From NCBI GenBank assembly GCA_049889095.1, contig JBLJFK010000001.1: a stretch of 64,000 nt of DNA; one strand, 5' to 3'. How positions within the stretch are numbered: position 1 is the stretch's first letter; each line of letters starts with the position of its first letter. Shown here piece after piece: positions 25,721 through 35,927 of the stretch. The position numbers and the translations under genes are program-made. The notes beneath the pieces were generated by a model that did not search any database, was not told where the DNA came from, and saw only the letters and a list, made by a program, of their open reading frames with translations. The DNA comes from Ewingella sp049889095. GTDB taxonomy: Bacteria > Pseudomonadota > Gammaproteobacteria > Enterobacterales > Enterobacteriaceae.

Positions 25721-27004
25721 CTATGCCAGCGTACTTATAGCCGCGAGCCTGTCAAAATAATCGGGGAATGTTTTCGCGGTACATTTAGGGTCAAGGATCG
25801 TTACGGATGTATCCGACAGCGCCACCAGCGAGAAGCACATCGCCATTCGATGATCGTTATACGTACCAATTTCGGCAAAGGTCAGTGATTCCGGTGGTTC
25901 AACGCGAATATAATCCTCACCCTCTTCAACCGTCGCCCCCACTTTACGCAATTCCGTGGCCATCGCTGCCAGCCGGTCAGTCTCTTTGACACGCCAATTG
26001 TAAATATTGCGTAGCGTTGTTGGCCCTTTGGCAAACAGTGCGGCAGTGGCGATGGTCATTGCAGCGTCGGGAATGTGGTTCATGTCCATATCAATGCCGG
26101 TCAGTTCACCACGCGTACATTCAATATAATCCTCAGCCCAGCTGATTTTCGCACCCATTTTTTCCAACACATCGGCAAAATGAATATCGCCTTGCATGCT
26201 GTTTTTGCCAATACCGGTGACGCGCACCGTGCCACCTTTAATCGCGGCTGCGGCCAGAAAGTAGGAGGCGGATGAAGCATCACCTTCAACCAGGTAGACG
26301 CCCGGTGAAAAATACTGTTGCTTACCGGTGATACGAAATTGCTGGTATTGATAATTATCCACTTCAATACCGAAGGTCTTCATCAGATTAAGGGTAATGT
26401 CGATATAAGGTTTGGAAACCAGATCGCCCTTTATCTGAATCGTAGTGTCATGGTTGGCAAGAGGCGCCATCATAAGGAGTGCAGTCAGGAACTGGCTGGA
26501 GACGCTGCCATCAACTGTCACTTCGCCTCCTTTAAATCCTCCACGCAAACGTACGGGCGGATAATTTTCCTGCTCGATATATTCAACATCCGCCCCACCC
26601 TGACGCAGCGCATCGACCAGATGTCCTATCGGGCGCTCTTTCATGCGCGGTTCACCGGTCAGCACGACGTCATGCGAACCGAGACAAAGAGCCGCGGCCA
26701 AGGGTCGCATAGCGGTGCCAGCATTACCCAGAAAAAGCTCCAGGAACTTTGATGGCTTAAAAGCGCCAGCAAGGCCATCGATATCACAGTGCGTGCGGTC
26801 AGCAGACAGACGATAGGTGACGCCCAGTTGAGTAAGGGCATTTAACATATGGCTGACGTCATCGCTGTCCAACAGGTTATTCAGGCGAGTCGTCCCCTGT
26901 GCAAAAGCAGCCAGTAAAAGTGCCCGATTGGAAACACTTTTTGAGCCAGGCAAATTGATAGTGCCGTTAACCAGTGCAACGGGTTGTAATGTCAGGGATT
27001 CCAC
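25721..27004 (-). CDS. aroA: 3-phosphoshikimate 1-carboxyvinyltransferase (EPSP synthase) AroA
   Basis: The protein has 427 residues as in E. coli. Shikimate-3-phosphate and PEP site motifs are visible: LPGSKSVSNRALLLAA near 19-34, and LGNAGTAMRPLAAALCLG near 92-109, where the glycine and proline of the class I glyphosate-sensitive site are both unchanged. It catalyses the sixth step of the shikimate pathway. It follows serC by 92 bases; the serC-aroA pair is conserved and links serine and aromatic synthesis. Confidence 0.98.
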   Translation of the reverse strand: MESLTLQPVALVNGTINLPGSKSVSNRALLLAAFAQGTTRLNNLLDSDDVSHMLNALTQLGVTYRLSADRTHCDIDGLAGAFKPSKFLELFLGNAGTAMRPLAAALCLGSHDVVLTGEPRMKERPIGHLVDALRQGGADVEYIEQENYPPVRLRGGFKGGEVTVDGSVSSQFLTALLMMAPLANHDTTIQIKGDLVSKPYIDITLNLMKTFGIEVDNYQYQQFRITGKQQYFSPGVYLVEGDASSASYFLAAAAIKGGTVRVTGIGKNSMQGDIHFADVLEKMGAKISWAEDYIECTRGELTGIDMDMNHIPDAAMTIATAALFAKGPTTLRNIYNWRVKETDRLAAMATELRKVGATVEEGEDYIRVEPPESLTFAEIGTYNDHRMAMCFSLVALSDTSVTILDPKCTAKTFPDYFDRLAAISTLA

Positions 27005-27096
27005 GCTTTCTCCATTTCCTTTTATTCATAATATGACCCCAAATTTCCGTCCGCGGTCATTTTTAAATCATGCTTAGCCAGCCATTTCGGCACACA

Positions 27097-28182
27097 TTAA
27101 CCGTGGCGTTTTTCGAAGTCAGCCATAAAATCAGTCAGTGCTTTAACGCCTTCGATTGGCATTGCATTGTAAATCGACGCACGCATTCCGCCGACCACAC
27201 GGTGACCTTTAAGCGCATGCAGACCTACATCAAAAGATTGTTGCACGAAAAGTTTATCCAGGGATGAATCGGCCATCTGGAAAGGCACGTTCATCCACGA
27301 ACGGTTAGCCGGAGTCACGTCGTTGCGGTAAAAATCGCTGTTATCAATGGCGCCATACAGCAGCTCTGCCTTCGCCTGATTACGCTTTTCCATTTCTTTT
27401 AACCCGCCCTGTTCTTTCAACCATTTAAATACCATTCCTGACAAGTACCAGGCGAAGGTAGGCGGTGTATTGAACATTGAGTCGTTTTCAGCCAACACCG
27501 TGTAATCAAGAATCGAAGGCAGTGCTTTCTGCGCTTTGCCCAGTAAATCTTCCCGTACGATAACCAGCGTCAGGCCCGCAGGGCCGATATTTTTCTGTGC
27601 GCCAGCATAAATCACACCGAAGCGACTGACATCTACAGGGCGAGATAAAATAGAAGACGAATAGTCGGCGATGACAATCTTATCGCCAAAATTGGGTTCT
27701 TCATTGATGGCTACGCCATCAATGGTTTCATTTGGGCAGTAATGCACATAGGCGGCATCAGCATTCAGCGCCCACTGGCTCATCGGCAAGATGCCGCGCT
27801 TGCCATCAACGGTGGTGGTCACATCGATAACATTCGGGGTGCAATATTTTTGGGCTTCGTTGACTGCACTATGTGCCCAATAGCCACCATCGATATAATC
27901 CGCAGTGGTTTTGTCGCCGAGTAAATTCATAGGCACTGCAGCAAATTGCGCCCGCGCGCCACCGTGACAGAATAAGACTTTATAGTTGGGAGGGATATTC
28001 ATCAGGTCGCGAATATCACGCTCGGACTCTTCTGCAACTTGAATAAACTCCTTACTGCGGTGGCTGATTTCCATTACAGAAGTACCCAGACCATGCCAGT
28101 TACACAGTTCTTGTTCCGCACGACGTAACACTTCTGCCGGGATCATTGCCGGACCTGCACTAAAATTATAAACCTGAGTCAT
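27097..28182 (-). CDS. serC: Phosphoserine aminotransferase SerC
   Basis: The protein has 361 residues (E. coli 362). It begins MTQVYNFSAGPAMIPAEVLR. The PLP-binding lysine is in GAQKNIGPAGL near residue 197. It makes phosphoserine and also acts in PLP biosynthesis. It is divergent from ycaO, and the 190-base gap holds both promoters. In E. coli serC-aroA is activated by Lrp and repressed by CRP; I did not find a convincing site for either here. Confidence 0.97.
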   Translation of the reverse strand: MTQVYNFSAGPAMIPAEVLRRAEQELCNWHGLGTSVMEISHRSKEFIQVAEESERDIRDLMNIPPNYKVLFCHGGARAQFAAVPMNLLGDKTTADYIDGGYWAHSAVNEAQKYCTPNVIDVTTTVDGKRGILPMSQWALNADAAYVHYCPNETIDGVAINEEPNFGDKIVIADYSSSILSRPVDVSRFGVIYAGAQKNIGPAGLTLVIVREDLLGKAQKALPSILDYTVLAENDSMFNTPPTFAWYLSGMVFKWLKEQGGLKEMEKRNQAKAELLYGAIDNSDFYRNDVTPANRSWMNVPFQMADSSLDKLFVQQSFDVGLHALKGHRVVGGMRASIYNAMPIEGVKALTDFMADFEKRHG

Positions 28183-28372
28183 TTCCCCTCACCACTCCGT
28201 TGAGACAACTATAGAGATAACCAATTTACCGGTTTTATCATTCGAGACAAGCAGTGTGCAACGGTTATTCGTAACGGGAGCAAGATCACATTGTGGTCAC
28301 TGCGTTATCGGTTGCCTGTAGCCTAAAATCCCGTATGATTGCGCGTTTTTAGAACGCTCAAAAGTGAACTCA

Positions 28373-30136
28373 ATGATCCAAACCTTCATTACCGGCAAAG
28401 ACGCGGCGCTGGAAGATTCAATTTCCCGTTTCCAACAAAAACTGACTGACCTCGGTTTCAACATTGAGGAAGCTTCCTGGCTGAATCCGATCCCTAACGT
28501 CTGGTCTGTGCATATCCGCGATCGCGACTGCCCGTTGTGCTTTACCAATGGCAAAGGTGCCAGCAAAAAAGCGGCGTTGGCTTCTGCGCTGGGTGAGTAT
28601 TTTGAGCGTCTATCGACCAACTATTTCTTCGCCGACTTCTATCTGGGCAAAGAGATTGCTAATGGCGATTTTGTGCATTACCCGAACGAAAAATGGTTTC
28701 CAATTCCGGCTAACAACACTCTGCCAGCAGGTATTCTGGATGAGCGTCTGCACGATTTTTATGATACCGATAAAGAGCTAACCGGCAGTGATCTCATCGA
28801 CCTGCAATCTGGCAATCCAGACCGTGGGATCTGTGCACTGCCTTTTACCCGTCAGTCGGATCTGCAAACTGTTTATATTCCGATGAACATCATCGGTAAC
28901 TTATACGTATCTAACGGCATGTCAGCTGGGAATACTGCCAACGAGGCTCGCGTTCAGGGACTTTCCGAAGTGTTCGAGCGCTACGTGAAAAACCGTATCA
29001 TTGCTGAATCTATCAGCCTGCCAGAAATCCCAGCCGATGTGCTGGCTCGTTATCCTGGCGTGGTTGAAGCCATTGCTAAACTGGAGGATGAGGGCTTCCC
29101 TATCCTCTCTTATGACGCTTCACTCGGCGGTAACTACCCGGTCATCTGCGTGGTGTTGTTCAATCCAGCCAATGGCACCTGTTTTGCGTCCTTCGGCGCG
29201 CACCCTGATTTCGGCGTAGCGCTGGAGCGCACCGTAACCGAACTGTTGCAGGGTCGCAGTCTGAAAGATCTGGACGTTTTCACCGCGCCAACCTTTGATG
29301 ATGAAGAAGTCGCAGAACATGCAAATCTGGAAACTCACTTCATCGATTCCAGCGGTTTAATCTCCTGGGATATGTTCAAACAGGATGCTGACTATCCGTT
29401 TGCCGACTGGAGCTTCAGCGGTACCACGGAACAAGAGTTTGCCACGCTGATGGCTATTTTTGATCAAGAAGACGCCGAAGTTTACATCGCTGACTATGAG
29501 CATCTGGATGTTTATGCTTGCCGCATTATCGTTCCGGGTATGTCTGATATTTATCCTGCGGAAGATTTGCTGCTAGCCAATAACACCATGGGGGCTCATC
29601 TGCGTGAGCAATTGCTGGCATTGCCGGGCAGCGATTTGCCGAAGGAAGCCTATCTGGAAATGATCACCCAACTCGATGACGAGGGTCTGGATGACTTTAC
29701 CCGCGTGCGCGAGTTACTCGGTATCGCCAGCGGGAAAGACAATGGCTGGTATACGCTGCGCGTAGGTGAGCTGAAATCCATGCTGGCTTTGGCTGGTGGT
29801 GATATGGATCAGGCACTGATCTGGGCTGAGTGGGCACATGAGTTTAACTCTTCCGTCTACAGCGACGAGCGCAATAACTATTACCGTTGCCTGCAGACCC
29901 TACTGCAACTCGCTCTGGAAGAGGATCGTATCCCGTCTCAGTACTATGGCGCTTTCGTCAAAATGTACGGTCAGGATGCAGTAGACCGTGCTTCAGCAGC
30001 GATAAGCGGCGAAGAACGTTTCCACAGTCTGTTTGCTGTAGAGACCGACCTTCGTGCCCTGCCGGCTCATCAGGGATTGCTGGCGGCTTATGAGAAGCTA
30101 CAAGTCGCTAAACGTCGCCATTGGTCAAAAGTCTGA
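28373..30136 (+). CDS. ycaO: YcaO, ATP-dependent protein (S12 beta-methylthiolation accessory)
   Basis: The protein has 587 residues (E. coli 586). It begins MIQTFITGKDAALED; an in-frame GTG nine bases earlier is less likely. The YcaO ATP-grasp-like domain fills about 1-400 (ALGEYFERLSTNY, SEVFERYVKNRII, LERTVTELLQGR are nucleotide and Mg contacts in the family), followed by a helical, TPR-like extension. It ends HWSKV and lacks the PxPxP tail of azoline-forming YcaO enzymes, as expected for the E. coli type, which supports RimO in modifying ribosomal protein S12. It is divergent from serC and upstream of focA. Confidence 0.95.
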   Translation: MIQTFITGKDAALEDSISRFQQKLTDLGFNIEEASWLNPIPNVWSVHIRDRDCPLCFTNGKGASKKAALASALGEYFERLSTNYFFADFYLGKEIANGDFVHYPNEKWFPIPANNTLPAGILDERLHDFYDTDKELTGSDLIDLQSGNPDRGICALPFTRQSDLQTVYIPMNIIGNLYVSNGMSAGNTANEARVQGLSEVFERYVKNRIIAESISLPEIPADVLARYPGVVEAIAKLEDEGFPILSYDASLGGNYPVICVVLFNPANGTCFASFGAHPDFGVALERTVTELLQGRSLKDLDVFTAPTFDDEEVAEHANLETHFIDSSGLISWDMFKQDADYPFADWSFSGTTEQEFATLMAIFDQEDAEVYIADYEHLDVYACRIIVPGMSDIYPAEDLLLANNTMGAHLREQLLALPGSDLPKEAYLEMITQLDDEGLDDFTRVRELLGIASGKDNGWYTLRVGELKSMLALAGGDMDQALIWAEWAHEFNSSVYSDERNNYYRCLQTLLQLALEEDRIPSQYYGAFVKMYGQDAVDRASAAISGEERFHSLFAVETDLRALPAHQGLLAAYEKLQVAKRRHWSKV

Positions 30137-30166
30137 CTTAAGGCTCTTGACCCACGTTGAATGATT

Positions 30167-30200
30167 AAACCGGTAGCTCCGCGGCTACCGGTTTTTTATT
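30167..30200 (+). terminator. Terminator after ycaO
   Basis: AAACCGGTAGC (30167-30177) and GCTACCGGTTT (30184-30194) form an 11-bp stem followed by a T-rich tail, 30 bases after the ycaO stop. It separates ycaO from the focA promoter. Confidence 0.88.
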
Positions 30201-30340
30201 AACATAAATCTTATGTATTCCATCAATTCATTCAACTTTAATTGCAATATTTAAAATATTTTTATACCATATATTTCAATGATATAACCAATTAACTACT
30301 CCTTTGGTATGAAGGCAATCCCCTCCTAAACCCGTCCCTT

Positions 30341-30389
30341 ATGATCCATATCAATTTTTACATTATACTGCTTTGCTAGTATCTCGTTG
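30341..30389 (+). promoter_or_regulatory. FNR-dependent class II promoter of focA-pflB
   Basis: ATGATCCATATCAA (30341-30354) matches the FNR consensus TTGAT-N4-ATCAA with one mismatch. Its centre (30347.5) lies 41.5 bases before a predicted start at 30389. An extended -10, TGC-TAGTAT (30374-30382), sits at the right distance. This is the geometry of class II FNR activation known for the E. coli pfl promoter. The whole 30201-30340 stretch upstream is very AT-rich and may hold ArcA or IHF sites. Confidence 0.7.
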
Positions 30390-30421
30390 TGCAGTAGATA
30401 CCCCTTAAAGAGAGAGTTACA

Positions 30422-31279
30422 GTGAAAGCTGACAACCCATTCAATTTATTGTTACCCGCAGCTACAGCGAAAGTTGCCGAAGATGCAGGTGTTTATAAAG
30501 CCACGAAACAACCGCTGAAAACCTTTTATTTAGCGATCACTGCTGGCGTATTTATTTCCATTGCGTTTGTTTTCTATATCACGTCAACCACCGGTACTGC
30601 CGCCGTTCCCTTTGGCCTTGCAAAAATGGTTGGGGGCATTAGCTTCTCACTCGGCTTAATGTTGGTCGTCGTTTGTGGTGCTGACCTTTTCACCTCGACT
30701 GTACTCATCGTTATTGCCAAGGCCAGTGGCCGGATAAGCTGGGGTCAATTAGCCTGTAACTGGATCAACGTCTACATAGGTAACTTAATTGGCGCACTGT
30801 TTTTTGTCGCACTGATTTGGTTTTCTGGCGAACATATGGTCGATAATGGGCTGTGGGGGTTGAATGTCTTACAAACCGCAGACCACAAAATGCATCACAC
30901 TTTTGTTGAAGCTGTGTGTCTGGGCATTCTGGCTAATCTGATGGTCTGTCTGGCAGTATGGATGAGTTACTCTGGCCGCAGTCTGATGGACAAAATGTTT
31001 GCCATGATCCTCCCCGTCGCCATGTTTGTTGCCAGCGGATTTGAGCACAGCATTGCCAACATGTTTATGATTCCACTGGGTATTGTCATCAAGAACTTTG
31101 CATCTCCTGAGTTCTGGCATGCCGTTGGGACCACACCAGCACAATTCGCAGAACTGAATATCAGTAATTTTATCATCGACAACCTGATCCCCGTCACTAT
31201 CGGGAACATCATTGGTGGCGGTCTGATGGTAGGGTTAACGTACTGGGTAATATATCTCCGCGATGAGCAGCATCACTAA
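30422..31279 (+). CDS. focA: Formate channel FocA
   Basis: The protein has 285 residues as in E. coli. It begins at a GTG (MKADNPFNLLLPAATAKVAE), as the E. coli gene does. It is a formate/nitrite transporter (FNT) family pentamer with six membrane helices per subunit and the pore histidine in SGFEHSIANMFM. It moves formate in both directions across the inner membrane during fermentation, with PflB known to contact its N-terminus. The 75 bases to pflB fit the co-transcribed focA-pflB operon. Confidence 0.97.
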   Translation: MKADNPFNLLLPAATAKVAEDAGVYKATKQPLKTFYLAITAGVFISIAFVFYITSTTGTAAVPFGLAKMVGGISFSLGLMLVVVCGADLFTSTVLIVIAKASGRISWGQLACNWINVYIGNLIGALFFVALIWFSGEHMVDNGLWGLNVLQTADHKMHHTFVEAVCLGILANLMVCLAVWMSYSGRSLMDKMFAMILPVAMFVASGFEHSIANMFMIPLGIVIKNFASPEFWHAVGTTPAQFAELNISNFIIDNLIPVTIGNIIGGGLMVGLTYWVIYLRDEQHH

Positions 31280-31354
31280 GTACTGTGGAATGCTTGTTAC
31301 GACAGGTTTACAAACCGATTTTTAAAGAAAGCCAAATTAGAAGGTAGGTGCATA

Positions 31355-33637
31355 ATGTCCAAGCTCAATGAAAAATTGACCAACGCATGGCAAGGTTTTA
31401 GTGCTGGCGACTGGCAGACTGAAGTTAATGTTCGTGACTTCATCCAGAAGAACTACACCCCGTATGAAGGTGACGAGTCCTTCCTGGCCGGTGCGACCAA
31501 AGCGACTTCTACGCTGTGGGATAAAGTAATGGAAGGCATCAAACTGGAAAACAGCACTCATGCTCCAGTTGATTTTGATACCGACGTTGCTGCAACCATC
31601 ACCTCTCATGATGCGGGCTACATCAACAAGTCCCTCGAAACTATCGTGGGCCTGCAAACTGATGCACCATTGAAACGCGCCCTGATCCCGTTCGGCGGCA
31701 TCAAGATGGTTGAAGGTTCATGTAAGGTTTATGGCCGTGAACTGGACCCAGCGCTGAAAAAAATCTTCACCGAATACCGTAAAACCCATAATCAGGGCGT
31801 ATTCGATGTATATACCAAAGACATCCTGAACTGCCGTAAATCCGGTGTTCTGACCGGTCTGCCAGATGCTTATGGTCGTGGCCGTATCATCGGTGACTAC
31901 CGTCGCATCGCGCTGTACGGTATTGATTTCCTGATGGCTGACAAATATAAGCAATTCCTGTCACTGCAAGATGATATGGAAAATGGCGTAAACCTGGAAA
32001 TGACCATCCAGTTACGCGAAGAGATCTCAGAACAATACCGTGCCCTCGGCCAGATGAAGGAAATGGCGGCTAAATACGGCTGCGACATTTCTGCACCCGC
32101 TAATACCGCACAGGAAGCTGTTCAGTGGACTTACTTTGGCTACCTGGCTGCGGTGAAATCTCAGAACGGCGCTGCAATGTCATTCGGACGTGTATCTACC
32201 TTCCTTGATGCATTCATCGAACGTGATATCAAAGCTGGCAAACTGACTGAAGAAGCGGCTCAGGAACTGATTGACCACTTGGTTATGAAACTGCGTATGG
32301 TCCGTTTCCTGCGTACTCCTGAGTATGATGAGCTGTTCTCCGGTGACCCAATCTGGGCAACTGAATCTCTGGCAGGTATGGGCGTTGATGGCCGTACTTT
32401 GGTTACCAAAAACAGCTTCCGCTTCCTGAATACCCTGTACACCATGGGGCCTTCACCAGAGCCGAACATGACCATTCTGTGGTCAGAAAAACTGCCATTG
32501 AACTTCAAAAAATACGCAGCCAAAGTGTCTATCGATACCTCATCTGTTCAGTATGAAAACGATGACCTGATGCGTCCTGACTTCAACAATGATGACTACG
32601 CAATTGCTTGCTGCGTGAGCCCGATGATTGTTGGTAAACAAATGCAGTTCTTCGGCGCGCGTGCCAACCTGGCGAAAACCATGTTGTATGCAATCAACGG
32701 CGGCGTTGACGAAAAAATGAAAATCCAGATTGGCCCAAAAGAAGCGCCAATGATGGATACCGTGCTGGACTATGACAAAGTTATGGAACGCATGGATCAC
32801 TTCATGGACTGGCTGGCTAAACAGTACGTCACTGCACTGAACGTCATTCACTATATGCACGATAAATACAGCTATGAAGCTGCGTTGATGGCGCTGCATG
32901 ACCGTGATGTTTATCGCACTATGGCGTGCGGTATCGCAGGTCTGTCTGTTGCAGCTGACTCCCTGTCTGCTATCAAATATGCGAAAGTGAGCACCATTCG
33001 TGACGAAGACGGCCTGGCGGTTGACTTTAAAATCGAAGGTGAATACCCGCAATTCGGTAACAATGATTCACGCGTAGATGACATTGCCTGTGACCTGGTA
33101 GAACGTTTCATGAAGAAAATTCAGAAACTGCGAACCTACCGTGGCGCTGTGGCAACTCAGTCTGTTCTTACCATCACGTCTAACGTGGTTTACGGTAAGA
33201 AAACGGGTAACACCCCAGACGGCCGTCGTGCTGGCGCACCATTTGGCCCAGGCGCTAACCCAATGCACGGTCGTGACCAGAAAGGCGCCGTTGCCTCTCT
33301 GACTTCCGTTGCAAAACTTCCATTTGCTTATGCGAAAGACGGTATCTCTTACACTTTCTCCATCGTGCCAAACGCACTGGGTAAAGATGATGACATTCGT
33401 AAAGCTAACCTTGCGGGTCTGATGGATGGTTACTTCCATCACGAAGCGGATATCGAAGGCGGCCAGCACCTTAACGTCAACGTGATGAACCGTGAAATGC
33501 TGTTAGAAGCAATGGAAAACCCGGAAAAATACCCACAACTGACCATCCGTGTTTCTGGTTACGCAGTGCGTTTCAACTCGCTGACTAAAGAGCAACAGCA
33601 AGACGTAGTAACACGTACTTTCACCAAAACGCTGTAA
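31355..33637 (+). CDS. pflB: Formate acetyltransferase (pyruvate formate-lyase) PflB
   Basis: The protein has 760 residues as in E. coli. The two catalytic cysteines are in IACCVSPM (419-420 with Met counted) and the glycyl radical residue is in RVSGYAVRFNS (Gly735). It converts pyruvate and CoA to acetyl-CoA and formate under anaerobic conditions. The radical is installed by PflA, encoded 303 bases downstream. The codon use is that of a highly expressed gene. AGGTAGGTG before the ATG serves as ribosome site. Confidence 0.98.
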   Translation: MSKLNEKLTNAWQGFSAGDWQTEVNVRDFIQKNYTPYEGDESFLAGATKATSTLWDKVMEGIKLENSTHAPVDFDTDVAATITSHDAGYINKSLETIVGLQTDAPLKRALIPFGGIKMVEGSCKVYGRELDPALKKIFTEYRKTHNQGVFDVYTKDILNCRKSGVLTGLPDAYGRGRIIGDYRRIALYGIDFLMADKYKQFLSLQDDMENGVNLEMTIQLREEISEQYRALGQMKEMAAKYGCDISAPANTAQEAVQWTYFGYLAAVKSQNGAAMSFGRVSTFLDAFIERDIKAGKLTEEAAQELIDHLVMKLRMVRFLRTPEYDELFSGDPIWATESLAGMGVDGRTLVTKNSFRFLNTLYTMGPSPEPNMTILWSEKLPLNFKKYAAKVSIDTSSVQYENDDLMRPDFNNDDYAIACCVSPMIVGKQMQFFGARANLAKTMLYAINGGVDEKMKIQIGPKEAPMMDTVLDYDKVMERMDHFMDWLAKQYVTALNVIHYMHDKYSYEAALMALHDRDVYRTMACGIAGLSVAADSLSAIKYAKVSTIRDEDGLAVDFKIEGEYPQFGNNDSRVDDIACDLVERFMKKIQKLRTYRGAVATQSVLTITSNVVYGKKTGNTPDGRRAGAPFGPGANPMHGRDQKGAVASLTSVAKLPFAYAKDGISYTFSIVPNALGKDDDIRKANLAGLMDGYFHHEADIEGGQHLNVNVMNREMLLEAMENPEKYPQLTIRVSGYAVRFNSLTKEQQQDVVTRTFTKTL

Positions 33638-33940
33638 GTACCTAAGCCCGCAGTAAACAGGCATAGAACTAAGGCTCCACACCTGTGGAGCCTTTATTTC
33701 ATCTACGCGGGGCTATCAGATACTCTGTTTTGCCAGGCGTCTCCCGCTGGTGGATCTCTGGCACAGCAGTTCCGCAAAGCTGTTAGAATCAACCGTACTG
33801 TTTGTCTGTTATTATTAGCAGGTAATCACCAACGGATACCCAAAAGCGATTAAGGGGTCACGTTCAGTTTATCTCTGCCAGGCCAGCATCAGCGCATTTT
33901 AGACTGCAACTTATTGGTCAATATTGGAGAAAAACCCGTA
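33638..33940. other. 303-base pflB-pflA intergenic region
   Basis: It contains the pflB terminator (33671-33700) and must hold the pflA promoter. A 12-base perfect palindrome TATTGGTCAATA (33912-33923) sits just before the pflA ribosome site. No gene is seen. Confidence 0.5.
33671..33700 (+). terminator. Terminator after pflB
   Basis: AAGGCTCCAC (33671-33680) pairs perfectly with GTGGAGCCTT (33685-33694) around a 4-base loop, followed by TATTTC. It lies 34 bases after the pflB stop. Confidence 0.88.
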
Positions 33941-34681
33941 ATGTCAGTTCAAGGTCGTATCCACTCTTATGAGTCCTGTGGCACGGTAGATGGCCCGGGT
34001 ATACGTTTTATTGTTTTCTTCCAGGGCTGCCTGATGCGTTGCATGTATTGTCATAATCGCGATACCTGGGATACGCACGGTGGTAAAGAGATCAATGTCG
34101 ACGATTTAATGAAAGAAGTGGTGACTTATCGCCACTTTATGAATGCCTCTGGCGGCGGCGTTACTGCATCGGGTGGCGAAGCCATCTTGCAAGCTGAATT
34201 TGTGCGTGACTGGTTCCGCGCCTGTCAGAAAGAAGGGATTAACACCTGCCTCGATACCAACGGTTTTGTGCGCCGCTACGATCCGGTCATTGATGAATTA
34301 CTTGATGTCACCGATCTGGTGATGCTTGATTTGAAACAGATGAACGACGATATCCATCAGAATCTGGTCGGCGTATCGAATCATCGTACCCTGGACTTTG
34401 CCCGATATCTGGCAAAACGGAATAAGCGCACCTGGATCCGCTATGTCGTAGTGCCTGGCTGGTCTGATGATGACAAATCAACGCATCTGCTGGGTGAGTT
34501 TACCAAAGATATGACTAACATCGAAAAAATCGAACTGCTGCCTTATCACGAACTGGGCAAGCATAAATGGACGGCAATGGGTGAAGAGTACGGTCTGGAT
34601 GGTGTAAAACCGCCCACCAAAGAGATTATGGATCGCGTGAAAGGTATTCTTGAAGGTTACGGGCATAAAGTCATTTATTAA
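33941..34681 (+). CDS. pflA: Pyruvate formate-lyase activating enzyme PflA
   Basis: The protein has 246 residues as in E. coli and begins MSVQGRIHSYESCGTVDGPG. The radical-SAM cluster motif CLMRCMYC is at about residues 30-37. It reductively cleaves SAM to place the glycyl radical on PflB. The ATG at 33941 is chosen over an upstream in-frame GTG-type start at 33914 because it gives the family N-terminus; GGAG lies 11 bases before it. It is convergent with ycaD, with a shared terminator between. Confidence 0.97.
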   Translation: MSVQGRIHSYESCGTVDGPGIRFIVFFQGCLMRCMYCHNRDTWDTHGGKEINVDDLMKEVVTYRHFMNASGGGVTASGGEAILQAEFVRDWFRACQKEGINTCLDTNGFVRRYDPVIDELLDVTDLVMLDLKQMNDDIHQNLVGVSNHRTLDFARYLAKRNKRTWIRYVVVPGWSDDDKSTHLLGEFTKDMTNIEKIELLPYHELGKHKWTAMGEEYGLDGVKPPTKEIMDRVKGILEGYGHKVIY

Positions 34682-34711
34682 TGAGTCCCGATAAAACATT
34701 TCACAATAAAA

Positions 34712-34745
34712 AACGCCCGGACAACGATGATTGTCGGGCGTTGTT
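34712..34745. terminator. Bidirectional terminator between pflA and ycaD
   Basis: AACGCCCG-ACAA and TTGTCGGGCGTT pair with one bulged G around a 6-base loop. A runs precede and T-rich sequence follows, so it can serve both convergent genes. Confidence 0.82.
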
Positions 34746-34781
34746 TAGCAAATAGTCAGGACATTTTTCTCTAAAGTACGA

Positions 34782-35927
34782 TCAGGCAGCTGCCACCGGA
34801 TTTTGATGTTTGTCGGCCTTACGCAGCAGAACCACCAGGTAGGCCAGCGCTACCACGGCAATCATCACAAACAGCAGACGGTCGGAATAACTTTGCATCA
34901 GCATAGCCGTCATGGTCGGGCCCGCCAGACTGCCAATGGTGTAACTCATCAACAGTGCCTGATTCATCGCCACCAGCTCGTCAGGGTTGACTTTTTCACA
35001 GGCCCAGGACATCGCAACCGGATAGAGGGTGAAACCCGCACAACCCAGAATAAACAGCGTGGGTGCCATAGCATAACCACTGAGCATGGCGATGCTGCCA
35101 ATAATCACCACAAAGACCTGCACACGCAGCACGATCAGCCGGCCATAACGGTCCGCAAGACGTCCGACCGGCCATTGGCCGATGATCCCAGAACTGACGA
35201 GTAATGCCATCCAGTAGCCCACGTTGGCATCACTCATACCCTGATGGTTCAGGAAAAGTGGCATCAAACCATACAGTGAACCCAGGATAATGCCAGATAT
35301 CACACAACCGTTGATGCCCAGACGGGCGCTGCGACGTTTCAGCATCAACCATACTGTCATGTGTGGCTGCTCGCTATCCTGGTTGGTAATATGGGTCAAA
35401 AGCAACGGCAGCATGGCAATTACGATCAATGAGGTCACCCACGGCAGCACATTGAGCAACTCGGTTGAGACCATACCGAGCATCAGTTGACCAAAAACCG
35501 TTCCGATATAGTAAATGATCATGTAGGCCGCCATGAGCTGCCCCCGATTTTTAACCGTGCCGCTGCGCAGTAACGCACTCTCGACCACCACCCAAATTAA
35601 CGCGCATCCCACGCCCGCAACAAAACGCCAGCCAATCCAGCTCCAGAATGTCATAGACAACGCCAGACCCGCGGTGGCGGTAGCAAAAACAATGCAGGAG
35701 AGATGATAGCTGCGGTTAAAGCCGATTCGTTTTATCAGCGCACCGGCAATCAGCGTACCCACCAGATTTCCGGAATAGTATGAAGAACTGACCAGACCAA
35801 CCTGCCAGGTTGGCAGCATTTCGTGACTCAGCCAGAGAGGGACTAATGTGTTGAGAACGGCAATAGAAACCGTCAACAAAAGTAGCCCACATAGTAATAA
35901 AACTACCGGGCGAGAATAGGCGGACAT
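34782..35927 (-). CDS. ycaD: MFS transporter YcaD
   Basis: The protein has 381 residues (E. coli 382) and begins MSAYSRPVVLLLCGLLLL. Twelve hydrophobic segments and MFS loop motifs (LVGTLIAGALIKRIGFNR after TM2, GRLADRYGR in the second half) are visible. It belongs to the YcaD group of major facilitators in the inner membrane; the substrate is not known. The ribosome site is weak. It lies downstream of the Dms operon on the same strand with a 139-base gap without a clear terminator, so some read-through is possible. Confidence 0.92.
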   Translation of the reverse strand: MSAYSRPVVLLLCGLLLLTVSIAVLNTLVPLWLSHEMLPTWQVGLVSSSYYSGNLVGTLIAGALIKRIGFNRSYHLSCIVFATATAGLALSMTFWSWIGWRFVAGVGCALIWVVVESALLRSGTVKNRGQLMAAYMIIYYIGTVFGQLMLGMVSTELLNVLPWVTSLIVIAMLPLLLTHITNQDSEQPHMTVWLMLKRRSARLGINGCVISGIILGSLYGLMPLFLNHQGMSDANVGYWMALLVSSGIIGQWPVGRLADRYGRLIVLRVQVFVVIIGSIAMLSGYAMAPTLFILGCAGFTLYPVAMSWACEKVNPDELVAMNQALLMSYTIGSLAGPTMTAMLMQSYSDRLLFVMIAVVALAYLVVLLRKADKHQNPVAAA

